Assembly: GCA_024639905.1 (NCBI GenBank)
Contig: JAHEGE010000001.1
Span: 434,001-498,000, forward strand
DNA length: 64,000 bases
Reading direction: 5' to 3'
Source: Gammaproteobacteria bacterium
Lineage (GTDB): Bacteria; Pseudomonadota; Gammaproteobacteria; Pseudomonadales; Pseudohongiellaceae
Below are positions 16,298 to 25,083 of this stretch, in pieces (the stretch's first letter is position 1; each line of letters opens with the position of its first letter). A program made the position numbers and the translations under genes. A model generated the notes under the pieces. It had not been told where the DNA came from and made no database searches. It was given only the letters and a program-made list of their open reading frames with translations.

Positions 16298-17020
16298 ATG
16301 TCCCGTTTCACAAGTTTAGTCGCGTTAGCTGCGAGCCGTTCACACAAATTCCTGCTCGCGGCGCTTCTCACTTTCCCAGCACTGGTTGCTGCGCAAAATC
16401 TCGATCCTACTCGTTTCGAGTCGACTATTGAACGCTTCGAGGCACGTGATGCTGAGTCGATGCCGCCTGAGGGCGCCATCGTGCTAACCGGCAGTTCCAG
16501 TATTGCTATGTGGAACAATCGTGCTGCTGAGGCTTTGGCTCCGCTCAGCGTTATTCCGCGTGGGTTTGGTGGTAGCGTCATGGGCGATGTGCTGCACTAC
16601 CTCGACCGCGTGGCGCTTAAATATAAGCCCCGCGCGATTCTTATCTACGAAGGCGATAACGACACCGCCTTCGGCCTAGAGCTCGATCTTGTTGAGTCGC
16701 AGCTCACTGAAATCATCGCCCGCATCGATGCAGAACTGCCAGAGACGCGCGTGTATCTGTTGTCGGTTAAGCCTAGCGTTGCGCGGCTCAATGTGTGGGA
16801 AAAGGCACAGGCTTTGACCGCGCGCTACGAGGCCATCGCTGCGGCGAATCCGAAGGTCTATACGATCGACGTGGTTAGCTCCTTCATGGATGCTCAGGGC
16901 GAGGTGATGACCGATATCTTCATTGCGGATAATCTGCACCTGAATGACAAGGGCAACGAGATCTGGGGGCGTGCGATTAAGGCGGGTCTCATGCCTGTCG
17001 AAGCGCGGTACGAGAAGTAG
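16298..17020 (+). CDS. Secreted SGNH/GDSL-type hydrolase
   Basis: 240 residues with an N-terminal signal peptide (LLAALLTFPALVAAQ). Block I is LTGSSSIAMW, the GSSS variant of GDS(L) that carries the nucleophilic Ser. Block II is PRGFGGSVMGD, block III is EGDND (oxyanion Asn), and block V is DNLHLNDKGNEIW with the catalytic Asp and His. All four SGNH residues are present. Likely an esterase or lipase in the periplasm. AGAGG precedes the ATG. The membrane-protein gene at 17024 follows with a 3-nt gap, suggesting translational coupling. Confidence 0.88.
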   Translation: MSRFTSLVALAASRSHKFLLAALLTFPALVAAQNLDPTRFESTIERFEARDAESMPPEGAIVLTGSSSIAMWNNRAAEALAPLSVIPRGFGGSVMGDVLHYLDRVALKYKPRAILIYEGDNDTAFGLELDLVESQLTEIIARIDAELPETRVYLLSVKPSVARLNVWEKAQALTARYEAIAAANPKVYTIDVVSSFMDAQGEVMTDIFIADNLHLNDKGNEIWGRAIKAGLMPVEARYEK

Positions 17021-17023
17021 ATT

Positions 17024-17602
17024 GTGATCGTCAGCCTGGTTACCGTCGCCCTGCAGCTAGGCATTCCTATGGCGCTGTTGAGCTGGCTGCTCTTCATGCG
17101 TTTCTTTAGTCGAGGTCAGTTGGATAGGGCATCAGATCGGAAAGAAATAGAGCGCAAAGTCAAAGAGTTCAAGACGAGTTATAACAAGATTAAAAAGGCG
17201 CGCCCAAAAGAAGGAAAGGAGGGCGATACGCTGGCCATGCGATCCAGTACAGACCATGTGTTCGATAAATGGATGTATTTCGGCAGCGGATTCTATGGGC
17301 TCGCTGCGTTATGGACACTTGTCGTTATTGAGGTTTTTAGCCTACTTGATCTTGCCATTAACCTACTGACGCTGAGCATGTTTGACGATGGCATCATCGC
17401 ATTCTTGATCGGCGTAGCAACCGAGCAGTTGGGGAATCTGATTAGCGCGTTTCTCTGGTTTAACTACTGGGACGATTCTCTCTTAGTAAGCTTCTTAATC
17501 GCCTATGTAGGCTACTGGTCAGGAGTCGAGGCGGCTAGGCGCAACCTTGATCTGTCGAGAGAGCGATTGTTCGAGGAAGTCAGGCGAAGAATAAAGCGCT
17601 AG
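17024..17602 (+). CDS. Membrane protein of unknown function
   Basis: 192 residues, no family recognised. One N-terminal helix (VTVALQLGIPMALLSWLLFM) is followed by a basic, charged, probably coiled segment (residues about 30-70), two or three further hydrophobic helices (FYGLAALWTLVVIEVFSLLDL; DGIIAFLIGVA; LLVSFLIAYVGYWSG), and a charged tail rich in Arg and Glu. The start is GTG immediately after the SGNH gene. Its stop overlaps the convergent LLM gene by 4 nt (CTAG). Tight coupling to the SGNH hydrolase hints at a joint role, but none can be named. Confidence 0.75.
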   Translation: MIVSLVTVALQLGIPMALLSWLLFMRFFSRGQLDRASDRKEIERKVKEFKTSYNKIKKARPKEGKEGDTLAMRSSTDHVFDKWMYFGSGFYGLAALWTLVVIEVFSLLDLAINLLTLSMFDDGIIAFLIGVATEQLGNLISAFLWFNYWDDSLLVSFLIAYVGYWSGVEAARRNLDLSRERLFEEVRRRIKR

Positions 17603-18612
17603 GCTGCACTTTGGCGATAATTGAATTCCTGTGCAAGCAACTCGTAAGACCTTAGGCGCGCTTTATGATCATGTACGATCGTCACTAGCATGATTTCATT
17701 GGCGCCGAATTCCTGCGCCAATGCTTCCACTTTATGTTTGACCTGTTCAGGCGTGCCCACAGCCCGTTTATGTCTATTCGCAGCAATGAGGTCGAGTTCA
17801 CCCTGTGCATACGGATAGTCGCGAGCTTCTTCGGGCGTTGGAAAGGGTCCCGGATTTCCGCGCAGCAGGCGGATATACCAGAGATCACGGCTTGTTGCTA
17901 AGCGCTGCGCCTCTTCCTCTGTTTCAGCACACACTGCAAAAAGCGTCAGGCAAGTGTGGGGGCTGTCCAGATTGGGCCCTGGCTGGAAGCGTTCCCGATA
18001 GAGATCGAAGATGTCAGGCGTGATATTGGGATTGATGAAATACGCGAAGTTGTAAGGTAGCCCTGCTAAGCCCGCGAGCATCGCACTGTCTTCACTTGAG
18101 CCTAGCATCCACATGTCTGGGGGCACGTCTGTCTTGGGGAACGCGCGCGCCGCCTCCAAGCCTGGTGTAGGCGGGTCCGTGTCGTTGAGCAGCGCCTGCA
18201 GATCCGCAATCATATTCGGGAAATGCTCAGGACCTACACGCGAGCCGTAGCGAATGGCGGCAGCGGTGAACGGATCGGTGCCGGGCGCGCGGCCAACGCC
18301 AAGGTCGATTCGGTTCGGGTAGAGGGTTTGCAAGAGCTTGAAATTCTCGGCCACTTTATAGGGGCTGTAGTGAGGCAGCATAATGCCGCCTGAGCCTAAG
18401 CGAATCCGCTTGGTTTCCGCGCCTAGCCTGCTGAGCAAGACTTCTGGCGAACAGCCTGCGAGCGCATCGGAGGCGTGATGTTCTGAGACCCAATAGCGAT
18501 GATAGCCGAGCGCGTCTGTCAGTCGAGCGAGCTCGATGGTTTCTTGCAGCGCTTCATAGGGTGTGCTGCCGGCACGAACCGGCGACTGATCGAGTACCGA
18601 GAGTTTTAGCAT
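17599..18612 (-). CDS. LLM-class (luciferase-like) flavin-dependent oxidoreductase
   Basis: 337 residues of the bacterial-luciferase-like monooxygenase family, the type with MLKLSVLDQSPVRAG at the N-terminus. Seen: HRYWVSEHHASDALAGCSPEVLL, RIRLGSGGIMLPHYSPYKVAENF, DLGVGRAPGTD, and PPDMWMLGSSEDSAMLAGLAGLPYNFAYF. These enzymes use FMNH2 or F420H2 on varied substrates; which flavin applies cannot be told here. It is the second gene of a minus-strand pair, 3 nt after the serine hydrolase stop. Confidence 0.87.
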   Translation of the reverse strand: MLKLSVLDQSPVRAGSTPYEALQETIELARLTDALGYHRYWVSEHHASDALAGCSPEVLLSRLGAETKRIRLGSGGIMLPHYSPYKVAENFKLLQTLYPNRIDLGVGRAPGTDPFTAAAIRYGSRVGPEHFPNMIADLQALLNDTDPPTPGLEAARAFPKTDVPPDMWMLGSSEDSAMLAGLAGLPYNFAYFINPNITPDIFDLYRERFQPGPNLDSPHTCLTLFAVCAETEEEAQRLATSRDLWYIRLLRGNPGPFPTPEEARDYPYAQGELDLIAANRHKRAVGTPEQVKHKVEALAQEFGANEIMLVTIVHDHKARLRSYELLAQEFNYRQSAA

Positions 18613-18615
18613 AAC

Positions 18616-19905
18616 TTAATCGATGATCGCCTGATAAACGCCGTTGCGGAGTGTGATGTGATCGTCGAGCCCTGGAGCTGGAATAATCTGTGTCAGGTAC
18701 ACGACTACGAGATCTTCAACAGGATCGACCCAATAGACCGAATGGTAGGCGCCGCCCCACGCGTATTCGCCGACCGAGCCGAGCGTGCCACGTAGACCGA
18801 GGTCTGTTGCGATAGAGAACCCGAGGCCGAAGCCTTGGCCGGGTCGGAATTCAATGTCGCCCAAATGGTCTGTTGTCATCAGCTCGATGGTCTTGCGTGA
18901 GACCAAGCGCACGCCGTCCAGTTCGCCACCATTCAGTGTCATCTGCAGGAAGCGCGCGTAGTCGCGCGCGGTGGAAAGCAGTCCAGCGCCGCCGGAATAG
19001 CTTTGGCGCGGCCCCTCGTCATAGAGGCCTTGGCTATTCATGCCATTCCTTTCGGGCCTCGCTTCTATGCCACCGCCTGCGGCCGGGCGGTAAACCGTGG
19101 CGAGGCGGCCGCTTTTCGATTCGGGCAGATAGAAGTGAGTGTCGACCATGTTCAGCGGGTTAAGTATGTTATCGCTGAAAAACGTAGCGAGGTCATCTCC
19201 ACTTACCGCTTCGATTACCGCGCCCAGGATGTCGGTGTTATAGCCGTAGATCCACTGTTCACCGGGGTGAGCATCGAGTGGTAGCGCTGCCATTCGGGCG
19301 ATAGTGTCGCTAACGGATTCTTCACGATCGGCGAAATACCAGCCCTGCATTTTAGCCTCTGCCCACGCCTTGGCTGCGGGTCCAGTTCCGTAGCTCATGC
19401 CGCCGGTGTGGGTGAGCAAATGTCGAAGGGTAATCTCACGGCGCGCAGGTTCCAGCGTGTAACCACCGTTGTCGTCAGCAATCGCGACTTGCATGTCGCT
19501 CCACTCAGGGAGGTAGCGAGAAAGCGGTGCGTTAATGTCGAGCTGCCCACGTTCCTGCAGCATCATGATACCCAGGCTGGTTATGGCTTTGGTTTGCGAG
19601 GCGATGCGAAACAGTGTGTCGTGGCGCATTGGCGTTTTCTGGCTTATGTCTTGCAACCCGTTCGCTTCGTGCGCCACAACTTCACCATGGCGCATCACTA
19701 AGTACACTTGACCTGCGAGGCGTGACTCACCAATAAAGCGTTCTAGGTTGGAGTCGAGCAGCGCGAGTCGCTCGCTAGACATCCCAACGCGCTCTGCGAC
19801 GACGACTTCGCTGGCGCTCAGCAGTGGCGTAAAGAGCAGGGCGGTGCATAGGGCGAGGTGCCGGAAATGTCGTGCGGATAACTTAGCGTCGGTAGGCTGC
19901 AGCAT
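18616..19905 (-). CDS. Secreted serine hydrolase, beta-lactamase class C / esterase family
   Basis: 429 residues of the class C beta-lactamase-like family (Pfam Beta-lactamase). A signal peptide (LALCTALLFTPLLSAS) is followed by the SxxK nucleophile motif in RIASQTKAITSLG, the YxN motif in IYGYNTDILG, and a C-terminal GGAYHSVYWVDP segment where the KTG/HxG motif would lie. Members include esterases, D-aminopeptidases and true beta-lactamases; this variety usually has esterase activity. The ATG at 19905 is chosen because GGAG lies 9 nt upstream and the signal peptide then starts correctly; a longer frame to 19965 lacks both. Confidence 0.87.
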   Translation of the reverse strand: MLQPTDAKLSARHFRHLALCTALLFTPLLSASEVVVAERVGMSSERLALLDSNLERFIGESRLAGQVYLVMRHGEVVAHEANGLQDISQKTPMRHDTLFRIASQTKAITSLGIMMLQERGQLDINAPLSRYLPEWSDMQVAIADDNGGYTLEPARREITLRHLLTHTGGMSYGTGPAAKAWAEAKMQGWYFADREESVSDTIARMAALPLDAHPGEQWIYGYNTDILGAVIEAVSGDDLATFFSDNILNPLNMVDTHFYLPESKSGRLATVYRPAAGGGIEARPERNGMNSQGLYDEGPRQSYSGGAGLLSTARDYARFLQMTLNGGELDGVRLVSRKTIELMTTDHLGDIEFRPGQGFGLGFSIATDLGLRGTLGSVGEYAWGGAYHSVYWVDPVEDLVVVYLTQIIPAPGLDDHITLRNGVYQAIID

Positions 19906-20365
19906 GGTTGAGCTCCAAGAAGGTGAACGATGATCGATTATTGATCTCAATCTTAAGTATTGCAAACGCCCCGACAGCGGCCTCGATTGACAGCGATTGT
20001 CGGAGGGCGTATCTTCGCCCCCATGAATTTTTCAGCACTCATCACAAGGGATAGCGACTTGGCACGTGGCAACAGCGCCGCAGCCAGTCCACTCCGCCTC
20101 GTGCAAGGTTGGCGACGCTCTTTGGGTCGCCGGAATTTTGCGCGCGCTACACTCTGACTCTCACGCTTTCCTTTCTTTGAGTCGAAACTAGTCAAGCTTA
20201 GCGCACTACCTCTCTGGTCGCCCTGGATTATGGCGGCCGTGTATACCTCCTTAGAATAACTCGGCTAGATGCGCGTCTTATGCGTGCGTTCATTTTATCC
20301 AGTGCGGTCAGTCATAGATTGATTATTGACGCCGCTCAGCGAGCGTCGACACTGGAGCTATTTTG
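19906..20365. promoter_or_regulatory. Divergent intergenic region upstream of trpEG and the serine hydrolase
   Basis: About 460 bp without a convincing gene. It holds a short G+C hairpin near 20000-20020 (GGGCG/CGCCC) with no T-run, and no -35/-10 pair that I trust. A stretch around 20214-20250 reads W-S-P-W in one frame but has no start codon or ribosome-binding site, so I do not call a trp leader peptide. Confidence 0.4.
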
Positions 20366-22579
20366 ATGAACGAGCACACTAAGGACACGATGACAGATCT
20401 TGGTACAGGGCAGCGATATCTTCGCTACACCTGTGCTAGCGGCGTCGGTATTACGCGTACGACGCAGACTCAGGAGTATCTCACTGCGGTAGCAGCACTC
20501 GCGTCGAAGCTTGATTCTGCACCGGGTGTGCTGCTCGCCTCGAGCTACGAGTATCCAGGTCGGTATAGACGATGGGACATCGGGTTCGTCAATCCGCCTC
20601 TGATGTTTGAAGGTCGTGGGCGTAGCCTTCAAGTTAGTGCCCTTAACCAGCGCGGACGAGTGCTATTGCCTGAGATCGAGCGGGCCTTGCGAGGCTGCGA
20701 TGCAGTCGAATCGGTACAGGCGAGTGCGGAAGGATTCGAAGTTCAGATCAAAGAAAGTAGCGGGCATTTCACCGAAGAACAACGGTCGCGGCAGCCGACG
20801 GTATTTAGTGCGCTGCGCGCGCTGACCTCGCACTTTAAGAGCTCAGAAGATAGCTTTCTCGGTTTGTTCGGTGCGTTTGGCTACGACCTGACGTTCCAGT
20901 TCGAGGACATCGATAGACTCCAGAGGCGCAGCGGCAGCGATCGCGATCTTGTGCTCTATCTACCCGACGAAATTCTAGTTGCCGACCACCGAGTGAGAAC
21001 GGCGACGCTATACCGCTACGAATTCCTTTGTCGGGGCGAGGCGAAGCCGGGGGTGTTCGATGAAACAACCGGAGGCTTCGTTCGCAGTGGGCCACAGCTT
21101 GAATACGTCCCCGGGGCAGCGGTCGCGACAAGCGATCATGCTGTGGGCGAATTTGCAGCGACTGTGCGCCACGCACAGGAGCACTTCTCTCGCGGTGAGC
21201 TTTTTGAGGCCGTACCTGGCCAGGTGTTTAGCGAGCCTTGCCGCGACAAGCCCTCTGAGGTGTTTGCCCGGCTACAGACGAGCAACCCTGCGCCCTATGG
21301 AGCGCTGATTAATCTAGGCAAGCGTGAATACCTCGTTGCCGCTTCGCCGGAAATGTTCGTGCGCGTGCGTGGCCGACGAGTAGAGACGTGCCCTATATCC
21401 GGCACCATCGCTCGAGGGCGAAATGCCATCGAGGATGCGGCTCAGATTAAGACCCTGCTCAATTCTACGAAAGACGAGGCAGAGCTGTCGATGTGTACGG
21501 ATGTCGATCGCAACGACAAGGCGAGAGTCTGTGTGCCGGGCTCGATAGAGGTGATTGGTCGCCGTCAGATCGAGCTGTATTCACGCCTAATTCATACAGT
21601 CGATCATGTGTGTGGCACGCTACGCGACGGCATGGATGCCCTCGATGCGTTCCTCGCTCATACGTGGGCGGTCACAGTTACCGGCGCACCCAAGCTTGCC
21701 GCTATGCAATTCATCGAACGTGTAGAGAAGTCGCCGCGTCACTGGTATGGCGGTGCTATGGGGCAGCTCGGATTCGACGGCAACATCAATACCGGTTTGA
21801 CTCTGCGTACGTTGCGGGTAAAAGACGGCGTGGGCGAGGTGCGGGCGGGTGCCACGCTGCTAAGCGACTCCGTGCCTGAAGACGAAGAGGCAGAGACTCA
21901 TCTCAAAGCGTCGGCTTTGCTTGGCGCGCTGCGCGCAGAAAAGCCGTTATTCGCTGAGGAGGTCACCGTAGAACCGGCGACGCAAAAAAGGACACGTCCG
22001 CGCGCGTTGATGGTCGACCATCGCGATTCTTTCGTGCATAACTTGGCGCACTATTTTCGCGAAGCGGGTGTCGATCTCATTACTTTGCGTCCCGAGGCTG
22101 CGCGTGCTGAGCTAAGACAACACAAGCCGGATCTGCTTATTCTCTCTCCTGGCCCTGGGCGACCAGAGGATTTTCAGATGAATGAGACGCTCAGCTGTGC
22201 GCAAGAGTTTGGCGTGCCCGTATTCGGCGTCTGTTTGGGTTTGCAGGGCATGGTCGAATATTTCGGTGGCAGCCTAAGGCAATTACCTGTGCCTATGCAT
22301 GGTAAGGGTTCGCTAGTTGATCATGAAGACAGTGCGGTGTTTGAGGGTGTGCCGAGCCCCTTCCGCGCAGGTCGTTATCATTCACTCGTAGCAGACTGTG
22401 TCCCGGCGTCTTTGCGCGTGATCGCTAGTAGCGATGATGGCGAGGTAATGGCTGTTGAGCATGAGACACTGCCATTCTGCGCGGTGCAATTTCACCCAGA
22501 ATCGATACTGTCGCTGGAGGGCGAAGCGGGGCGCAAGCTCATTGCTAATGTTGTCGGTGCGCTGGCACGTCGGGAATAG
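20366..22579 (+). CDS. trpEG: Anthranilate synthase, fused TrpE-TrpG
   Basis: 737 residues that convert chorismate and glutamine to anthranilate, the first step of tryptophan synthesis. Residues about 1-530 form the TrpE chorismate domain (FGYDLTFQFEDIDR, EAVPGQVFSEP, CPISGTIARGRN, DVDRNDKARVC, TVTGAPKLAAMQFIE, YGGAMGQLGFDGNINTGLTLRT). Residues about 545-737 form the glutamine amidotransferase with GVCLGLQG (nucleophilic Cys) and VQFHPESILS (His/Glu). The two halves are one unbroken frame. The ATG has GGAG 8 nt upstream; a TTG one codon earlier is less likely. Fused enzymes are typical of rhizobia and a minority of gammaproteobacteria; phenazine-type PhzE is the main alternative. Confidence 0.9.
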   Translation: MNEHTKDTMTDLGTGQRYLRYTCASGVGITRTTQTQEYLTAVAALASKLDSAPGVLLASSYEYPGRYRRWDIGFVNPPLMFEGRGRSLQVSALNQRGRVLLPEIERALRGCDAVESVQASAEGFEVQIKESSGHFTEEQRSRQPTVFSALRALTSHFKSSEDSFLGLFGAFGYDLTFQFEDIDRLQRRSGSDRDLVLYLPDEILVADHRVRTATLYRYEFLCRGEAKPGVFDETTGGFVRSGPQLEYVPGAAVATSDHAVGEFAATVRHAQEHFSRGELFEAVPGQVFSEPCRDKPSEVFARLQTSNPAPYGALINLGKREYLVAASPEMFVRVRGRRVETCPISGTIARGRNAIEDAAQIKTLLNSTKDEAELSMCTDVDRNDKARVCVPGSIEVIGRRQIELYSRLIHTVDHVCGTLRDGMDALDAFLAHTWAVTVTGAPKLAAMQFIERVEKSPRHWYGGAMGQLGFDGNINTGLTLRTLRVKDGVGEVRAGATLLSDSVPEDEEAETHLKASALLGALRAEKPLFAEEVTVEPATQKRTRPRALMVDHRDSFVHNLAHYFREAGVDLITLRPEAARAELRQHKPDLLILSPGPGRPEDFQMNETLSCAQEFGVPVFGVCLGLQGMVEYFGGSLRQLPVPMHGKGSLVDHEDSAVFEGVPSPFRAGRYHSLVADCVPASLRVIASSDDGEVMAVEHETLPFCAVQFHPESILSLEGEAGRKLIANVVGALARRE

Positions 22580-22582
22580 CGC

Positions 22583-23593
22583 TTAGTCTGCAGACAGCGC
22601 GTTCTGAAACCAGATGGCGAGCCTGAGGCCTGCGAGTCCGAGGCGCTGCGCCGAAAGCTCGACCATCGCGCTGACATAGTCATCGTCGAGCTCTTGATTG
22701 GACAGGCGGCGCAGCCCGCCTGTGTCAGCCTGTGTGATCGCACCGAGCAGCGCAGGGCTGTAAACGTCTGGAGTGAGATAGCTGCGACTCTCCGCAAGCC
22801 ACAGCGTCCAGTCTGATCCCTGGCCGCTAAAATCCTCGTAGGCTGCGTCATAGAGCAGCTCGCGCGCGCGTTGATCAGCACCGCGTAGCGCTTGATCCCA
22901 GCGCGAATGTAAATTGCTGTCGTCGATGCCAATCGCATTGCCACCGCGGTCGCCTGTCTCAAACAGCGACGCACTGTAGAGCGAGCCGGAGTGCAGGGGC
23001 TGATGAATGTCGCCCATCAGATGCAATACCCAGCACAAAGCGACAGCGCGCTTGGCAGGATCGGCGTTGCTATCGGCGAGCACATAGGTGTTGTAGTCGA
23101 GTGCCGTGACCACGTTATTGGCCTGGGACTCGAGTGTGATCTCGTTGCCTGGCGTTCCGAAAATGTCGGGCGCAGGAGAGCGGTTTACATAGACATTACC
23201 TTGCTCGCTAGCCGCACCGCGGAGCCAGGCGCCATCGATATAATGCCAGGCAGGGCGGCTGTATTTGTCGCGGTCGGCGTCGTTAAAGCCACGGGCGATA
23301 TCAGGCCAGTAGGCTGCTTGTCCGAGAAGCCACCCGAGCTGTCTCTCTGGTGGAGCATCGATCAGGTCTTGAGGCATCTGCTGCTGAAAATCCAGCTCGT
23401 AACGCGGATGTTGCTTAAGTATTGCAAGCAGCTGTCTTTGTGAGTTGATGTCGAGATAGCGTAAGGCGACATTTGCTGAGAGTCGATGGCCAGTGGAGTC
23501 CCAAGCGGAGCTAGGGGGGGCGATCATACAGGCTAGCGCGAAGACTGCGCTGGACAGCACGCGGGAAAGTCGTTGGGCGTGAAGCGGGAACAT
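22583..23593 (-). CDS. Secreted S1/P1-family nuclease
   Basis: 336 residues of the zinc-dependent S1/P1 nuclease family, which cut single-stranded DNA and RNA. The signal peptide (SSAVFALACMIAPPSSA) ends right before WDSTGHRLSA, so the mature N-terminal Trp is the first zinc ligand, as the family requires. Further ligands are seen in the Trp/Asp segment AAYWPDIARG, in the HYIDG block and in WVLHLMGDIHQPLHSG; GDRGGNAIGI follows. All three zinc sites appear complete. Likely a periplasmic or secreted nuclease for nucleic-acid scavenging. It is convergent with trpEG, with a 3-nt gap. Confidence 0.9.
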   Translation of the reverse strand: MFPLHAQRLSRVLSSAVFALACMIAPPSSAWDSTGHRLSANVALRYLDINSQRQLLAILKQHPRYELDFQQQMPQDLIDAPPERQLGWLLGQAAYWPDIARGFNDADRDKYSRPAWHYIDGAWLRGAASEQGNVYVNRSPAPDIFGTPGNEITLESQANNVVTALDYNTYVLADSNADPAKRAVALCWVLHLMGDIHQPLHSGSLYSASLFETGDRGGNAIGIDDSNLHSRWDQALRGADQRARELLYDAAYEDFSGQGSDWTLWLAESRSYLTPDVYSPALLGAITQADTGGLRRLSNQELDDDYVSAMVELSAQRLGLAGLRLAIWFQNALSAD

Positions 23594-23642
23594 GATGCGG
23601 TCTCTTGAAAGTGTGTCGAGAATATTGATCGGAGTAGAAGGG

Positions 23643-24338
23643 CTAGACCTCTAGCCATTCGGCGCGCACGTCTTGAGCCTCCATGAGGCTCGCAGGCGTG
23701 CCTTCGTAAACGATCTTGCCATGGCCCATCACGTAGAGACGCTGCGAAATCTTTAAGGCTATCGACAGTTTTTGCTCAACCAAAAGAATCGAGACGCCGC
23801 GGCTGGCAATTTCTTGCAGCAGGTCGCCGATCTGTTCAACCACCTTGGGTGCAAGCCCCTCAGTAGGCTCGTCGATCATAATTAATTCGGGGTCACCCAT
23901 AAGCGTGCGGCACATGCATAGCATCTGCTGTTCGCCGCCACTTAACACACCACCTGCGACTTCTGCACGCGCCGCGAGATTAGGAAACATCTGAAACATA
24001 TCGTCGATGCTCCAGCGGCTACTTTCGTGTTTGCCCTTAAGTCCGAGCACCAGGTTTTGACGGACGGTGAGTGTCGGAAAGATATCGCGGTTCTCTGGTA
24101 CGCAACCAAGCCCGCGCTGTGCTATTTCAAATGCCTTGAGGCCTGCGATCTCCTCGCCTTTGAATTCAATTGAGCCATGTGGAGTGACTTCACCCATTAG
24201 GGTTTTCACGGTAGTGGAGCGCCCCACACCATTACGGCCGAGGAGGCTGACAATTTCACCCGCACCCACTTCGAAGTTGACGCCTTGCAGGATATGGCTT
24301 TTGTCGTAATAAGCGTGCAGGTCTTTCACCTTAAGCAT
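23643..24338 (-). CDS. livF: Branched-chain amino-acid-type ABC transporter ATPase, LivF
   Basis: 231-residue ATPase subunit of a HAAT-type importer. Signature motif LSGGEQQML, Walker B LIMIDEPTEGLAP and the switch His segment are normal. The Walker A segment reads GRNGVGRSTT: the usual Lys is Arg, a substitution I believe occurs in some LivF proteins. The ATG at 24338 has GAGGTG 7 nt upstream and overlaps the livG stop by 8 nt (ATGCTTAA), so translation is coupled. It is the last gene of the five-gene unit. The longer frame to 24425 runs through livG and is not used. Confidence 0.9.
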   Translation of the reverse strand: MLKVKDLHAYYDKSHILQGVNFEVGAGEIVSLLGRNGVGRSTTVKTLMGEVTPHGSIEFKGEEIAGLKAFEIAQRGLGCVPENRDIFPTLTVRQNLVLGLKGKHESSRWSIDDMFQMFPNLAARAEVAGGVLSGGEQQMLCMCRTLMGDPELIMIDEPTEGLAPKVVEQIGDLLQEIASRGVSILLVEQKLSIALKISQRLYVMGHGKIVYEGTPASLMEAQDVRAEWLEV

Positions 24339-25083
24339 CGTTAGGCACCTCGCCGAGGTAGGCTTCTTGCACGCGCGTGTTGCTGCGAATGTGTTCGGGT
24401 TTGTCGGTGGCGATGATTTCTCCATAGACTAGCACACTGATGCGGTCGGCAATATCGAAGACGATGTTCATGTCGTGCTCCACCATGATGAGGGTCTTGC
24501 CCTCGGTAATGCGGCGGATAAGCGCAACCGCATTTTCAGCCTCGCTATTACTCATGCCTGCAACCGGCTCGTCGAGCATGATAAGTTCTGCGCCACTGGC
24601 GACGGCAATCCCTAGCTCGAGTGCGCGCTGCTGCGCATAGGCGAGTTCGCCGCTGGGTAGGTCTGCTTTGTCCGCAAGACCGATCTGCTCCAACATGTCG
24701 TGCGCGCGGGCATTGAGAGCTGTCTGCTTGCCAAGGAGTCGCCAAAACGAATAGCGGTAGCCTTCGGACCAGAGTAGCGCGCAGCGAATATTCTCGAACA
24801 CACTCATGCGATGGAAAATATTAGTGACTTGAAAGCTGCGCGCCAATCCGCGACGGGCGATCTCATAGGGGGGCAAATTTTGAATGGCTTCGCCCTTAAA
24901 ATCGATTGCGCCGCTGCTCACGTTATAGCGTCCAGAAATGAGATGAAACAGCGTCGACTTTCCGGCGCCATTCGGTCCGATGATCGCATGCTTCTCACCT
25001 GGTTCGATGGCGAGTGACACGTCGCGAATAATTTCGGTGGAGCCGAAGCGCTTACATACCGAATCAAGGGTCAGGATACTCAT
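24331..25083 (-). CDS. livG: Branched-chain amino-acid-type ABC transporter ATPase, LivG
   Basis: 250-residue ATPase with normal Walker A (GPNGAGKST), Walker B (LIMLDEPVAGMS) and switch His (VEHDMNIVFDIAD). The signature region is ELAYAQQRALEL, the LivG variant of LSYGQQR. It pairs with LivF as the ATPase heterodimer. Its ATG overlaps the stop of livM by 4 nt (ATGA). Confidence 0.92.
   Translation of the reverse strand: MSILTLDSVCKRFGSTEIIRDVSLAIEPGEKHAIIGPNGAGKSTLFHLISGRYNVSSGAIDFKGEAIQNLPPYEIARRGLARSFQVTNIFHRMSVFENIRCALLWSEGYRYSFWRLLGKQTALNARAHDMLEQIGLADKADLPSGELAYAQQRALELGIAVASGAELIMLDEPVAGMSNSEAENAVALIRRITEGKTLIMVEHDMNIVFDIADRISVLVYGEIIATDKPEHIRSNTRVQEAYLGEVPNDA

Noticed and set aside
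20000-20020. Terminator upstream of trpEG
   Set aside because: The hairpin GGGCG/CGCCC has a short stem and is not followed by a T-run.
20214-20260. Possible trp leader peptide with W-S-P-W
   Set aside because: No ATG, GTG or TTG start in frame after the upstream stop, no ribosome-binding site, and no attenuator hairpin before trpEG.
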